Assembly: GCA_011037195.1 (NCBI GenBank)
Contig: JAAEAF010001136.1
Location: 28,518 to 92,517, forward strand
Direction: 5' to 3'
DNA: 64,000 nt
From: Triatoma infestans
Taxonomy: Eukaryota; Arthropoda; Insecta; Hemiptera; Reduviidae
In this document: in pieces, positions 45,421 through 57,212 of the stretch
Layout of the letters: each line of letters begins with the position of its first letter
Position numbering within the stretch: position 1 is the stretch's first letter
Position numbers and translations under genes: made by a program
Notes under the pieces: model-generated
Database searches by the model: none
Told to the model about the DNA's origin: nothing
The model's input: the letters and a program-made list of their open reading frames with translations, nothing else

Positions 45421-45639
45421 ATTTGGTTAATGTTTTCGTTCAGTATATGCTTTGTGAGTAAACTTTTCTAGTACTTCGGATATACTAGTGAACATTAGAT
45501 CCCACGCGACTAATTACGTTACATTTTTTTGTATTCTACGGTATTTCTTTAATTTCTCCTTAAAATATTTTATTTTTCGTCTTTTAATTGATATATTTAA
45601 GGCATTAAATATGTTTTTTAATACTTTTGAACAAAATTA

Positions 45640-46005
45640 TTTTTTATTTTATACGATTTGTTTAGATGGAACAGAAAATTTTTAAACCTCAGTAGGAAAA
45701 TTTTGGAAGTCTTTTACAGACAGGATTTAGAAGTTGAATTAGGTAAAGAAGTAGGTGGAAAAGAATCAGAGGCGGATGATTTATTTCAAAATAGTGATCA
45801 CGATTCGGTCAATGAGCAGGAAGGAGATATGCAAGAAGAATTGACATTAGAAGAAAATTCGCATCATTTTTACTTTGGAAGAGATAATATACATAAGTAA
45901 AATGGAGAAACGCAGAGTCGACAGTAAATGTTAAAACTAGAAAGTATAATATTATATCGCATCTTCCTGTGCTGTACTGTACTGTGTACCGAATGCAATG
46001 AGGAT
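45640..46005 (+). pseudogene. piggyBac-like transposase N-terminal fossil
   Basis: The frame contains an acidic stretch (EADDLFQNSDHDSVNEQEGD) followed by HFYFGRDNIHK. After a stop and one-base shift comes KWRNAESTVNVKTRKYNIIS HLP. This order (acidic N-terminus, a FYGRDN...KW motif, then an R-x-NII block) is that of piggyBac-type transposases just before the catalytic domain. The DDD catalytic region and the TTAA-flanked ends are not found. It is a small, broken remnant. Confidence 0.65.
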
Positions 46006-46422
46006 AAATGATAATTACAAATGCTATTTTAATGAACCAAAATTGTAAAAGATAAAATGTAACTTTTTTTTTTTTTTATATATCCTTTTGTGAAGTTTTG
46101 GCAAATATAATTTTGATTCTAAACAGGATTATATTCATTTCGTTATCTCAAAATTCAACCTTCTTTCTTTTTTTTTTTATTAGGGTATCCAATGACCCCA
46201 CGCGACTGTGAGAGTAAAATTTCTAGCGCGACCAGTTAAAAGGGATAAAAAGACACGTCGATACGTTGTCAAAAATATGTTTGATTATTTTTTAAAAAGA
46301 AATTTCAATATGGGCAATGACCAGAGAAAGTCTTTTAAAGGAAAACTTCGGGTACTATTTGGTACCCCCTTCTTCAAGTCATAAACTTAAGAGCAACGGT
46401 TAGTATCCAAATCTAGAGCAAT
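46006..46422 (-). repeat. Non-coding interval with fold-back family remnant
   Basis: Near 46345-46380 the minus strand reads TTGAAGAAGGGGGTACCAAA then TAGTACCCGAAG, a decayed version of the motif at 38797-38825. The rest is AT-rich. Confidence 0.45.
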
Positions 46423-46433
46423 ATTAACTTTTT

Positions 46434-46776
46434 TTTATAGTAGTAGGATTTTTATGAAGAAAGAACCAAAATTGCAGCCAGAAATCTTTTATATTATTAT
46501 GTTCTTATTTGAGATACATTCGTTGTATTTTTATTTTAACGTTTCGGCATAGTTTCGTGCCATTTTCAAAAAAGATTTTGAAAAACATTAATATTTTGTT
46601 GAAAATGGCACGAAACTGTGCCGAAACGTTAAAGTAAAAATACGACGAATGTATCTCAAATAAGGACATAATAATATAAAAGGTTTCTGGCTGTAATTTT
46701 GGTTCTTTCTTCATAAAAATCCTACTACTATAATACAATATTATAATGCAGCCAATAAATAAAGAATCAACTAACA
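46434..46776 (+). mobile_element. Fold-back element with hammerhead-like motif and 11-bp TSD
   Basis: Arms 46437-46565 and 46607-46735 are inverted copies (for example TAGTAGTAGGATTTTTATGA). The hairpin GGCACGAAACTGTGCC followed by GAAACGTT lies at 46609-46630, preceded by UUGAAAA. A 40-base tail on the right contains GCAGCCAATAAATAA, as in the element at 767-2597. ATTAACTTTTT is found at 46423-46433 and 46777-46787. The T-rich repeat weakens the duplication slightly. Confidence 0.8.
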
Positions 46777-46787
46777 ATTAACTTTTT

Positions 46788-47509
46788 ATTTAAAGAAAAA
46801 AAAGAAAGATTTTCTCCAGGCTTTGCCTTTTCTTCCAAAATTTTTAGTTTAATAACTATCATACTATTTGCTAGTAAACAAGTTGTCCATTTAATATGGA
46901 AGGAAATTAATTAGGTTGTCTTCAGTCTTAAGGAGATTGTGCTGAATACCTTTGAGGGAAGCCAAACCTGGACAATGGGCTTTTATAATTTTTTTTTTTT
47001 TTCATGTAGCAAACGTTCCAGGAAGCAAACGTTCTTTTTGATTCTCTGGAAGCATAAAATATATATTAAATACGTGTTAATTAAAATTACTTACCTTTTC
47101 GTTTCTACATAACCCGAATTATTCACCTGAGTGTAGGATTTATATGAGATTTTAAGAGGTAAAAATAGATAAAGTACAAAAATATCACAAACTCTTTAAG
47201 CACCAAGTAGAATCTTTATTGTACTATCTAATCTCTGTAGCACCTCCTTTTTTGCAACAATGACTCACAGAAACACATTTCATGTTCATATAATGTTTAT
47301 GTTTAAATAAATATAAAATATTTATATTATGACAGAATGCTATGAAGTTGACAAATATAAGTAAAGTTTAGTTTGTAAACTTATATTAAATGCAAACTAT
47401 GTAAATTATTTAACTAAGTGTATCCTTGTTTGTCTCCAGGTAGGATATACTTGCGCATACTTCAAATAAAAGGGCCAAACCAACATTTCCCCAGTTCAGA
47501 ACTCACATA
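46788..47509. other. AT-rich non-coding interval
   Basis: No gene or named repeat is recognised. A T-run lies at 46989-47002. Confidence 0.5.
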
Positions 47510-48365
47510 TTTATAGTCTCATAATTTTGAACAGTTGATAAAAACATCTCCTACAATATGAAGTCAAAGGTCTGAAAACTGTTACAGAGTGTTCTAATAA
47601 ATTGTTGTGGTTGGTTCCGCAAAGCTGGAAAACATTAGAGATATCTTCCGTGATAGCCTGCTTCTTGTTGTGGTCATCGACCGGTTTCGGGCATTCGCCG
47701 CCCATCTTCCATTTGACTAATGAATTATACAAATATACTATTACAAATTAATCAAATTACTAATAATCGTCATCGACCGGTTTCGGGCATTCGCCGCCCA
47801 TCTTCCATTTGACTAATGCATTATAAAAATATTCAATTACTAATTAATCAAATTACTAATAATCAAACTAATTTGACCGATCATAAAGTCTAAAGCTCAT
47901 ATTTAAGACTTTAACACATATAAAGACTTCAGCTCGTATTTTATCATTTCTTGTCAGTAACTATTACACAGTAGCCCAAGGCTGACACAGTTTTATTTCG
48001 CTCTGTTATAAATAAATAAATATTGTAATAAGATAGTATGGGTAATTAATTATTAAGTAAATCTCCTTCAAAAAACGTAGTTTAAGTTGCACATCCTCCG
48101 TGTTGGATGTTTCCATATTTAAAGGGTACAATATGCCTCTTTTAAGACCGAAACATGTGTTTTTTCCCATACAGGTACTAACACTCCTCTTAACCTAATT
48201 AGGTCCTAACAGAAATGTTTAAAGACTAGTGTATCAACTAAATTTGCTCTGTGCAAGTCTATGTTATAACACTGTTTGACAAAAAGCACCCTAATGATAG
48301 GCGAACACCCGAAACCGGTCGATGACCACAAAAAGATGCAGGCTATCACGGAAGGTATCTCTGAT
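47510..48365. repeat. Fold-back family locus with tandemly duplicated hammerhead-like unit
   Basis: In reverse orientation the unit with CATCGACCGGTTTCGGGCAT...CGCCCATCTTCC occurs at 47675 and again at 47771, a 96-base period. A forward, related unit lies at 48230-48365 (CACCCGAAACCGGTCGATGA). In the reverse units the core is UGGAAGA and in the forward unit CUAAUGA, so all three have mismatches to CUGANGA. The outer left part (GTTGTGGTTGGTTCCGCAAAGC) matches the element at 57902-58197. Confidence 0.72.
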
Positions 48366-48895
48366 TCTAAGAAATGTTTGTTGATATCTCTCGGTCACTC
48401 TTTTTTCCGAATTAACAATATCACTCACTATGTCTAACAGTCCGTATTTTAAGACCTACAATAATTACAATTTGAAAGTTATCACATTTTTAATTATTCC
48501 AATGGCAACTAATGCAACAAAAGCTAGGAAGGACTATCGTTGTTTAACAAAAAAATGAATATTCATTAGGTGCCATAGCAGCCCTTCACGCTAACAAGGC
48601 TGCACTTGTTGCCGTTCCACTTCATTTGCTCCGGTGAAGCCATTGGCATACTTGTTACTAAATTCCTATCTAAACAATGTTCTCTAAACAGCAATTTATT
48701 TTTTTTTACTTCTTTTTAAATCTTAAACTTAATTGTTTTCTTTTATATATATAACATTCAATTTAAAAGAAAACTTGATTATAGTTGGTAAATAAATATC
48801 GATCTGTAATTAGAAATCTTAGAAACTAGGCTTTTTTTTTAATGCAAAATTTATTGAATACTCTATAAACTAAATTAATTTTCTTTTTTTTTGTT
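48366..48895. other. Non-coding interval
   Basis: AT-rich with T-runs. I see no coding region. Confidence 0.5.
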
Positions 48896-49950
48896 TTGTA
48901 GAAGGGGCACAACAACTAAGGTCCTTTGCCCCTGACGTTCAAATTTTGTACTAAATCACATGTTCTATCCAACCGATCTTTCCAAGTGGAATTTCTAACA
49001 CATGCTCAGACTATCATTTCAAAGTAAATAGGTGAATGTCTCTAAGGAATTGTATTGTTTTGCTCAGATTTTTTGGGGTCAATCAATTTATCAATTTTTC
49101 TCTAGCATTAGCATATTGTGGACATTCAATTAGAATGTGGCGGACAGTCAATGGTACCAAGCAAATGTCACATACTCACTACGAAACAGGTAGCAGTGTG
49201 TTTAGCATAGTATGGCCTAAGCGCAGTCTTGCCAATACAACGTCTTTTCGTCGAACAGCTCGATATGACGTCATCCATTTCCTTGGGGAGTTCTTAATAT
49301 TTCACAGCTTATTTGTAGTTGATATGAATTCCCATTCTCTCTTCCATAAGGCAATTAGCTTTTTCTTCAGATGATTTTTCCAATCAGATGGCAGAATGAG
49401 TTCTTGTTTATATGGTAGTACTGCTGCTTCCTTCGCTGCTTTGTCCGCGACTTCATTATAAGTAGTACGCCTATTTTGTCAGGCGGGCTTAACGTTCAAC
49501 TACCAAATTAGATGACGTGGACGGGGGGGGGGAAGCACCTACTTTATTGTTAACATTTTTCATACCAGTATAAAATTTAGCAGTTATACCGGGACTCGAA
49601 CTGGTGTCCTCCCACTTACAACACCTGGCTCATAACCATTATACCAACACGTGCCCCGACTTCATTATAATTTATTCCTATATGTCCAGGGATCTACAGG
49701 AACGTTACTACTTTATTTCTTAAGCTGCAGGTCTGCGGAAGATTATGTACAGCCTGTACCAAAGTGTTGTTGTTATCCGGCTGAATGATTGATTCTAGAC
49801 CACTTTTTTGGACATATCATGTATTTTTGTGCATCACCACGAACTATATACTTAATACTTCATAGATAGCAAATAACTCGGCTATAAAAACACTGGAAAA
49901 CTCCACTAATATTGCTTTTACTAATTTTGTCCTATCATAAAGACTAAATA
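48896..49950 (-). pseudogene. RNase H-type LINE 3' part, interrupted by SINE
   Basis: On the minus strand: SSVFIAELFAIYEVLSI (catalytic Glu), a block with VVTFL*IPGHIGINYNEV (a stop replaces the expected Trp), then, after the SINE, ADKAAKEAAVLPYKQE. Next come RKDVVLARLRLGHTMLNTLL and knuckle CDICLVPLTVRHILIECPQY. Several stops show it is dead. The 3' end GCAAAGGACC...GTTGTGCCCCTTC matches the LINE at 12925-13310/18451-18880. That the RNase H frame joins across the SINE supports the exact insertion point. Confidence 0.8.
49461..49656 (-). mobile_element. tRNA-derived SINE (family 2), copy 1, with 13-bp TSD
   Basis: Reverse-complement reading starts GGCACGTGTTGGTATAATGG (A box) and has the B box AGTTCGAGTCCCGG. 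The tail ends AAGCCCGCCTGACAAAATAG. CGACTTCATTATA is duplicated at 49448-49460 and 49657-49669. It separates the RNase H codons for NEV and ADKAAKEA of the surrounding LINE. Confidence 0.88.
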
Positions 49951-51394
49951 TTTTTACTATATATACTGGCAAGCTTTTTGTGATCATAATGATTCCGAAT
50001 TTTTTTTTACATCAGTTATTGCGTTAATAATCAAAAGAAAAGTGAAAAAAAAACACAAAGAACAACAAAGAGCAATACATTTTGAAAGAATGATTCCTTC
50101 GATTAAAGTAAATAATTCAGTTTTCCCACTTTCTATAAGGGAATGCTACACTTTTCTGAGATTTATAGACCAGATAAATAGATGGGACATTAAATATATT
50201 CTAGATAGGAATAGAGGTTTATTTGCGCTTCTTTTTTTTTACCATTCTCGGATATGATGATATAATCTAGATTTTGTATGCTTTGGGTATTTTGTAGCAA
50301 TAAAACATGTTTTCGTATCAGTGTGTGTGTGTGTTTGTGTGTGTTTTGTGTGTGTGTGTGGGGGAGGGGACCTCAAAATATTATTTTCGATGAAAAATCA
50401 ATTTCAAAAATGGGACACGACTGCAATATTTACTCTAAAATAAAGAAAAATTCAACAATTGTTTTATTGATTACAGAAATATAATATATTATATATATAT
50501 ATATATTATATATATATATCCAGAGAAGAGAGGAGAGAGAAATTAAGAACTTCATTGCTAGATCAATATTAAACTTACTTTTGTTTATTAACAATTTTTT
50601 TTTATTTTTTCAAGTCCGTAATAATTAAATCTACTACAAAGGTAACTGTTATAAACGCCAAAGTGTTCGTTCGTTGCTATAGTTGACATTGTCTAACAGA
50701 CATACTGATTCCTCTTTTCCATTTCAGATAATGTCATGTTGTTCCATTCAAGCGAGTTGGCATAAACGCGTTCGGTTTTTTTTTTTTTTTTTTTATTTCC
50801 ATCACTTTGCAAGCCGTTCAACACAGACAGTGAGTACTTCGTCTATAAAGTCCTGTGTTTCTACACCTATCGATCCAATGTGGCCTCCTGTTTTATTGAA
50901 TTAAAGTACAAAATACAACAATGCCATCTCTCTCTCGCTCTATCATACTTTCTGCCTTTCTCTCTCTCTCTTTCTCTCCCTCTCTCAATTCAAATAAATA
51001 ACAAATGAACCTATATAATTCTACAAGTACTAAAGAGAGATTTGTGGCAGCCATTTTGTTTTATTAAGAATAAAAATAATTAATGAAAAAGATACTTATT
51101 TTTATCATAAATTTTCTTAAATTCTCATTTATTCATTTATTTATAATGTTATTCACTTTTTACTCGATCTTACTTACTTTTTCATCGGAAATATTTTGTT
51201 CAGGGCAAATAAATGGTTTGCTCTAGTACTATGGAGATAAATTCCATCCAAGGCAGGTAAGAAAATGATTATGTAGTGGAAGAAGAAATGCAAAAATAAA
51301 TAGTTTTGAAAAATATTTTAAATGAAATAATTTTGGCAAAAATAATGTATTTTAGAGTCAAGTACTAAAATGTAAGGTCATTGTTGCTAAAGAG
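49951..51394. other. Non-coding interval with simple repeats
   Basis: (GT)n lies at 50322-50360, within an end fragment of the CTCTTACTCC family (to about 50460). (TA)n lies at 50485-50518 and CT-rich runs at 50925-50990. No gene is supported. The frames at 50042 and 50683 have no recognisable domain. Confidence 0.5.
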
Positions 51395-51890
51395 GTCCGT
51401 TAAAAAAACACAGAAATCCTTTAGGAAAATAACAATGCCACTTGGCCAACTGTTTTGTAAGAGAAAATTTCCCCGTTAGAGAGGGCATTCCTTCAAGACA
51501 GTCCGCATTCTGCTTTCAAAGCCAGAACACTTGCTTCAGGAATCGCTCTCTCAAAAAATCAGTGCCACTTTAAGTTAAAACATAAGAGCTTTGCATTTAA
51601 TCTAGATAAATAATCAATTTCATAAACATAATAGTTTTTGTTGTAGACACCGAAACAGAATACTTGTTTTTCGCTTTCTTAGCATCAGTGTATATTAATA
51701 AGTTTATAATATCTTGTAAATAACTTGTAGTTATTATTTCAATAGAATATATTTATTGTTAGCAGTAGTGACTACTTTCTTATTTCTGATATTTCACACT
51801 TTTAAACATACTTACAAGCCCTTTTACTAAACCGCTCGTGCTAAGCACACTACCACTACTACTATACAACATCACCAATAACATTTCAAT
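51395..51890 (+). repeat. Unclassified dispersed repeat, copy 3
   Basis: It shares TTCTGCTTT, CCAGAACACTTGCTTCAGGAATCGCTCTCT, AGTGCCACTTT, GTTAGCAGTAGTGACTACTT and CAAGCCCTTTTACTAAACCGCTC with copies at 3510-4010 and 43896-44300, in the same order. It has the most preserved spacing between the AATCGCTCTC and AAGCCC blocks. Confidence 0.5.
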
Positions 51891-52195
51891 TACATCGTAG
51901 AGAGTACCAATAATATTGATCAATATTTGAATTTTAACGTCTTGGATTCCTCAAAAAAAAAACCTAAAAACTTCATTTCAGAAAAAAAATCAAATAAAGT
52001 GATTGGTACGAAATTTATAAAAAAAATCGGTGAAGCCCTTTTCGAAAAAAAAAATAACAATAATAATCGCGAATTACCTGACTGAATACTTACAGTAAAG
52101 TCGCACTTCTGGTCTGAATGAATAGATTTTTGCCCGAAATCTTCTTTTCAGATGCTGTGTTTCCTATATGGAATGCAAAGTTTGAGTTTTCTTGC

Positions 52196-52922
52196 ATTTT
52201 TACTTTCTCTTACTCCTAGTAAGAGAAGTATTGTAATCGTGTCAAATTTTCGCTATCCAGTTTTCACCGGAAATATCCGTTTTGAGTCCTCTGAGTCCAA
52301 AAAAGTGGTTTTTAGCAAATGGTCTGTGTGGTGTGTGTGTGTGTGTATGTAGTGTATGTGAACAGCATAGCTCAAAAACGAAAAATCGTAGAAAGTTGAA
52401 ATTTGATATTCCGTTTAGGGTCACCATGGGATCTGACTGTACGTTATCTGTCAAAATTCCTCAACCGGAAGTACCACTTTACTAGTTGGATTTTTACTTT
52501 TTTGCGATTTTCTCAAAAATGGCTCCGACGATTTTCTTTAAACGTCTAACATCAACCACACATACAATGAGCTACAACTTTTATTTGTAACATTTCTCCG
52601 AGAAAATGCATTGAACGGCACTTTTAGGGGAGCGGTGGGGGTAGGTTTCCATCTAAAGTGCTATTTCAGTTTGTAAGACAATTCTGTCATCTAAATAATG
52701 TTAATTAGAATTAAATATGTTGTTGAAATTCCGAGTTTGAAAAAAATCGGATAACCGGAAGTGCGTTTACTTTACCACTTTTTTTTTTTTGTTTTCTGTT
52801 AAAAACAATTTTTTTTTTTTTAACTTATTTAGAGAACCTCGAGATATGTAATTTCGATGGAAATTCAATTTTGAAAATCTGACACGATCGCCATAGTTCC
52901 TCATACTTGGGAGTAAGAGAAA
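52196..52922 (+). mobile_element. CTCTTACTCC inverted-end repeat, near-complete copy A
   Basis: The left end ACTTTCTCTTACTCCTAGTAAGAG is followed by AAGTATTGTAATCGTGTCAAATTTTC. The right end carries the reverse order (ATCTGACACGATCGCC...CATACTTGGGAGTAAGAG). The arms are inverted over roughly 90-110 bases. Inside are a (GT)n tract (52330-52350) and recurring blocks AAAAATCGTAGAAAGTT, CACCATGGGATCTGAC and AAAATGGCTCCGACG. There is no ORF of transposase type, so it is non-autonomous. The mobilising enzyme is unknown. Confidence 0.72.
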
Positions 52923-54594
52923 AAAGAAAAGAAAAAAAAATGTTAAAATCTTTAAGTTTTGGGAGGTAAAATTGATTTAGTACGAAGCTATGACTTAATA
53001 CATTATCTATTATTGACTATTTTAAAATTTAATTGTTGCTGTTTAATGTGATCTGATTAGAATGTGTATCAGATAACATTCTTACGGCCAACAATTGCAA
53101 CAATTTGATATATATACAGAATGGCGCAACAGTTCTCGGCTTCGACACCAACGTTGAAGGAACTAAAAGAAAAATACAACAAAAGCTTCTGAAGATGGCA
53201 AACAATGATTGCCAAAAGGTTGGATTTAAAAACAAAAAAAAAAAAACAACACTACAATTATTTTGTGTGTTTTTTATCATCCTGGAAACATCCTGGTCGC
53301 TAAGCCGACGGTAATCAGATACATCAGATCACATTTCAAAATTTATTTTCTCTCAATCATCATAATCATAATTATCAATTATTATAATTACATCTGGTGA
53401 ATGCCCAATGAAATCCGTCTAGTCATTTATGTGAAATCAAAAAAGTGTAATAAACATGAACAGAAAGATAAGCAAATCACTGGAGAAAGATGAATATATA
53501 CAGTGCCAGAAGTATTGACACTTTGATAACAGATACTAGGGGGAATGTAGAGATTTATTCCATGATAGCATGCTTCATATTGACATCAATACTAAGCGTT
53601 CGCCTATCTTCAGGATGTTGATGATCATAAGAATCGACAACTAGCACAATGCTTTTTAGTTTGTATCCTGACAGCTTTGTGCTGGACATTTATCACTACA
53701 CTGATTTTGGTCGTTGATTATAAATTGAAACCAACATTGGATTCCTGAGGTTTTCCAGCGCTGCTAGAATCAACTACTCTTTAAAATAGATAAATTCATA
53801 AATAAAAAAAAAATTAAAAGTTTGGAAAAATGTACCTTATTCAAAGTTGAAAAATAATTTCAAAAACAAAAATTTGAAATTTGAAATTAACAAGTCTTGT
53901 TTTTACTCTAAGAAAAAAAAGTATTTTACTACTACTTAATCCATAAAATATGATTTCAATTTTAATAGATTATATTCTTATATTTAGTATAAAGTCAACA
54001 AGAAACTGCTATTTTCTAAAATGTTGCAATCCGATGAAAATAATTACTAAAATAAAAAAAAAGGAAGAAAAAACTATCCATTTCTTTGAACTAGTTTTGT
54101 ACTATTTACACAAGCTTTTTTCTTCTAATGGGTCAACCTTTGATCTGAGAGTTCAGTGTACAGTGGAAACAAAAGATTTAATTCTAGAAGGCCAGAAAAA
54201 AAAAAGTTGGTGAGATTCAACTTTGATTAAAAGTACAGAAAGAATACTAACATACATCTAGTGACATCACAAAAATAAATAATCAAGATTTTGTTACAGT
54301 AAAAGTACTCTTTGAAAGTAATTTTATCACTTGAAGCTCAAAGAATGTAAAACTTTTTAATTAAAACAGTAAAAAGAAAATAAAACAAAAAAAATTAAAT
54401 ATTAATACATTTTTTATATTTTAATTTTGATTGATTGTAAAGCGTTTCAATAAGGTCAGAGAAATTTTGCAATACTTTTTTCTGAATATTTATACTTGTT
54501 AATATCATACAATTACCAATTATTAAAAGGAATGATTAAATAATAAAAAAAATTATATATTATTAAAATTATCTCTCACTTGTGGACGGATTAC
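52923..54594. other. Non-coding interval with fold-back family remnants
   Basis: A decayed motif CTTCTGAAGATGGCAAACAA...TTGCCAAAAGGTTGG lies at 53185-53222 (core intact, GAAA lost). A reverse remnant lies at 53544-53620 (GCGTTCGCCTATCTTCAGGATG). No coding region is supported. The frame at 53105 spans the first remnant and is not a gene. Confidence 0.5.
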
Positions 54595-54597
54595 TTA

Positions 54598-54790
54598 ATT
54601 CTGCAAGTGTTGGTGTAGTGGTTATGAGCATGGACTTGTAAGTGGGAGGTCCCCAGTTCGCGTCCCCGACGTATAACTGTTAAATTTTATATTTGTTTAA
54701 AAAAATATTTATGGTAATGTAGGTTTTCCGCCCTCGTCTACGACACCTACTTTGATAGTTGAACGTGAAACCCACCTGAAAAAATGGGCA
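54598..54790 (+). mobile_element. tRNA-derived SINE (family 2), copy 2
   Basis: GTGTTGGTGTAGTGGTTATGAGC (A box region), GACTTGTAAGTGGGAGG, B box AGTTCGCGTCCCC and TAGTTGAACGTGAAACCCACCTG align in order with the copy at 49461-49656. It ends with an A-rich tail (54789-54800). I could not find a clear target duplication. Confidence 0.75.
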
Positions 54791-54949
54791 AAAAAAAAAT
54801 AAATGCTGCCATAAATACTGTTACAGTTAAAACTTGAAATAAAACTTACCAGTTTGGTTCAAAACAAAACTTTTATTTGGAAACATACAGAAACATCCTC
54901 ACGAACGATTAGAAGAAAGAAACAAACAAAATAATTCAAAATATCCACT

Positions 54950-55610
54950 TCTCCTTAGCCAATTAGCGATTGAATTACGCAGAATTTCCAGTAGCAAATT
55001 GCGAGCTACCTGCATTAAAGGTCCCTTCTTTTAAGCTTTTTAGATTGGAATGTCATCTGTGACGAGACCAGGCTATTGAAGTCTGTGCTTACTAAGAGCT
55101 AATCTACAACACTACTAACACTCAGAAACATACAGTCTTTCTACTCTTCGGTGAACCTCAAATCCGTGGGTAGGTACTGAATCTTATTGAAACCCCCCCG
55201 TAATGAATATTTGAAAAAAAGAAGTATTTGATTTATAGAGTATTATAACGAGTTCTATATATCCTCTTGGTAATATTTGGCGCAAGTTTTAACACCATTT
55301 TCACAAAAAAGTATTTCTGTTGTCGCCTGATAGGTCACTCCCAAAACTGAATAGAAACTCGGATGATATCCTCTTTCAATTCTACGAATCACTTGCTGTG
55401 CTTTTCTAGAACTACGTGCATATACTCGTATTATCATGCGGTAGGGCGGTTAAAACTTTCCTCTATGCTAAAAAGTTTTTTAGCAGTAAACACAAATTTT
55501 CTGTGAAGAACGTAACCATAAGGTTGCAACAGAATTTTAGAACCCTTCTGTCTAATTTGCTTTAAAGCAGGTGAAAATGTACGTCATCACTTGGCTGATG
55601 ATCCTAGATA
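54950..55610 (-). pseudogene. Tc1/mariner-superfamily transposase fossil (second family)
   Basis: Minus-strand reading gives LKQIRQKGSKILLQPYGYVL, FVFTAKKLFSIEESFNRP (usual DEKLF has lost its catalytic Asp: now AKKLF), then after a shift RVYARSSRKAQQVIRRIERG, SVLGVTYQATTEILFCENGVK and YYQEDI. The middle part with the second Asp is missing or scrambled. The C-terminal block NLKSLKEGT and RNLLLEILRNSIANWLRRSG then follows near 54975-55050. It is distinct from the mariner at 7520-8270. No terminal inverted repeats were located. Confidence 0.75.
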
Positions 55611-56280
55611 ACAATAACTGAAAGGGCTCCCAGAAGCTGCATGGCAGGAAAGTCAACCAGAATTAATTAACCATGTGATTTCACAATAAACCCATACAGG
55701 CCGGGAGAACCGGAGCCGCTTAGTCGACAAAAGGACCAGTTTTTTGACACTACCCAGGAAAACCAGAAGTAACCAATTTGGGTTTTCACAATTAAGGCCA
55801 ACCGAACTGCCATGAATTGTATAGACAGATTTACTTCTTATTACGAGTATTATATTGCGACTGACTTGGGAGGAAGAATGCAAAGGTTACCCCTTCTCCG
55901 CACTTGGAACTCAGCCTAATAGAATAATCCTACCGAAATAAAATTATTGTACGCTGTTGGCGGCAAATTTAAATTTATATTAAATACCCAACAACAATAA
56001 ATATAGAGGAGCAGATTTGTATGGTTATATAGTACTCCAGAAGGCACTGCCAATAATGTTAAACAAACAACATTTGAAATTAAACTCGTAGATACTTCCA
56101 AAACATTTCAAGTCAATTGATACCGGAAAAAAATGTTTCCGATATAACTGATTCCTTTACAAATGTACAGTTAGCATTCGAAATTTAGAGAAACTCGGGT
56201 GAGCCATTTATCCGAGAAATTAAAAAAAAAAATAAAAACTCAATATCTATTTTGTATAAGTTGTACATTCGGTTAATTAA
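55611..56280. other. Non-coding interval
   Basis: Two short minus-strand frames (55653-55883 and 55916-56101) show no domain I recognise. I see no repeats apart from short A-runs. Confidence 0.45.
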
Positions 56281-56294
56281 GTTTCTCCAAATTT

Positions 56295-57212
56295 CTTTTT
56301 TATTTATTTATTTACAAATTGATATATAGGCCAGCTCACTTAGAGCTTTACACATAGGGCTAATTGAAAAAAAGAAGAACAGAAACAATAAAACAAAGAT
56401 GAGTCTTCTCAGAGATTTTGGTAGAGTCTGGGTTTTAATCTTTTGGATGAAGTAGGCTCGCCCATGCGGTAATGTGAAGCTGAGGGTAGTGTGTGAAGCG
56501 ATAGGAAGAAATTGTCTGTAAGTCTAGCCATGTGTGTGTATATATCTGGCATGTCAAGTTCTCTGTGTGTTTGTGTGTTTCTGACAAACCAGGGAGCGTT
56601 TAGTGCAATCCGCAGTACCTTATTTTGGAAAGTCTGCAATGGTTTTGTCAGTGTGTTGCTTGCTGTTATCCAAACTGGACAGGCGTATGTCAGGAGAGGT
56701 CTAAGGAGAGTTTTATAGAGTGGTGTGGTGCAGGAGTGTCTGAGTGGTGTGTTTCTGTTAATGAGTGGGTAGAGTTGTTTCAGTCGGGTGTATGCTTGTT
56801 GCAGTTTAGTGTTAATGTGTAGTCTCCAGGTGAGTCTTATATCAAGGATTACGCCCACATAACGCACTCCTTGGTCTTTTTGTTTCCAGGGAATTTCTTG
56901 GTTGTCAATTGTTAGTAGGCAAAGATCTTCATTTTGAAACCGCCGGAGAGCGAAGATTTTCTCTTCAGTTTTACATGGGTTTAACTTTAGCTTCCATCGG
57001 TGAAACCAGCTAGATATACAGTCTATTGATGTTTGTAAGTCAGTAATGTTTTCATTAATATCTCTATTGGATGAAGCTAACGTATCGTCCGCGTAGGTAG
57101 CTAATGTCGCTGAAGTAGGTTCAGGTATGTCCGAGCAGAAGAGGTTGAAGAGTATTGGACTTATGATTGCCCCTTGTGGTATCCCGCTAGTATTTGTCTT
57201 TCTGTACTGAAT
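56295..57212 (-). mobile_element. 5'-truncated Jockey-like LINE, imperfect TSD
   Basis: The A-tail is in reverse at 56294-56311. The flanks GTTTCTCCAAATTT (56281-56294) and GTTCTTCAAATTT (57213-57225) are an imperfect repeat, so a target duplication is likely but not certain. The insert carries the reverse-transcriptase C-terminal half described at 56409-57221. Confidence 0.7.

Noticed and set aside
47675..47860. CRISPR-like array
   Set aside because: Only two units are present, in a eukaryotic repeat context, and they belong to the fold-back family.
53105..53314. 69-codon frame
   Set aside because: It overlaps a decayed fold-back motif and a poly-A run, so it is not a gene.
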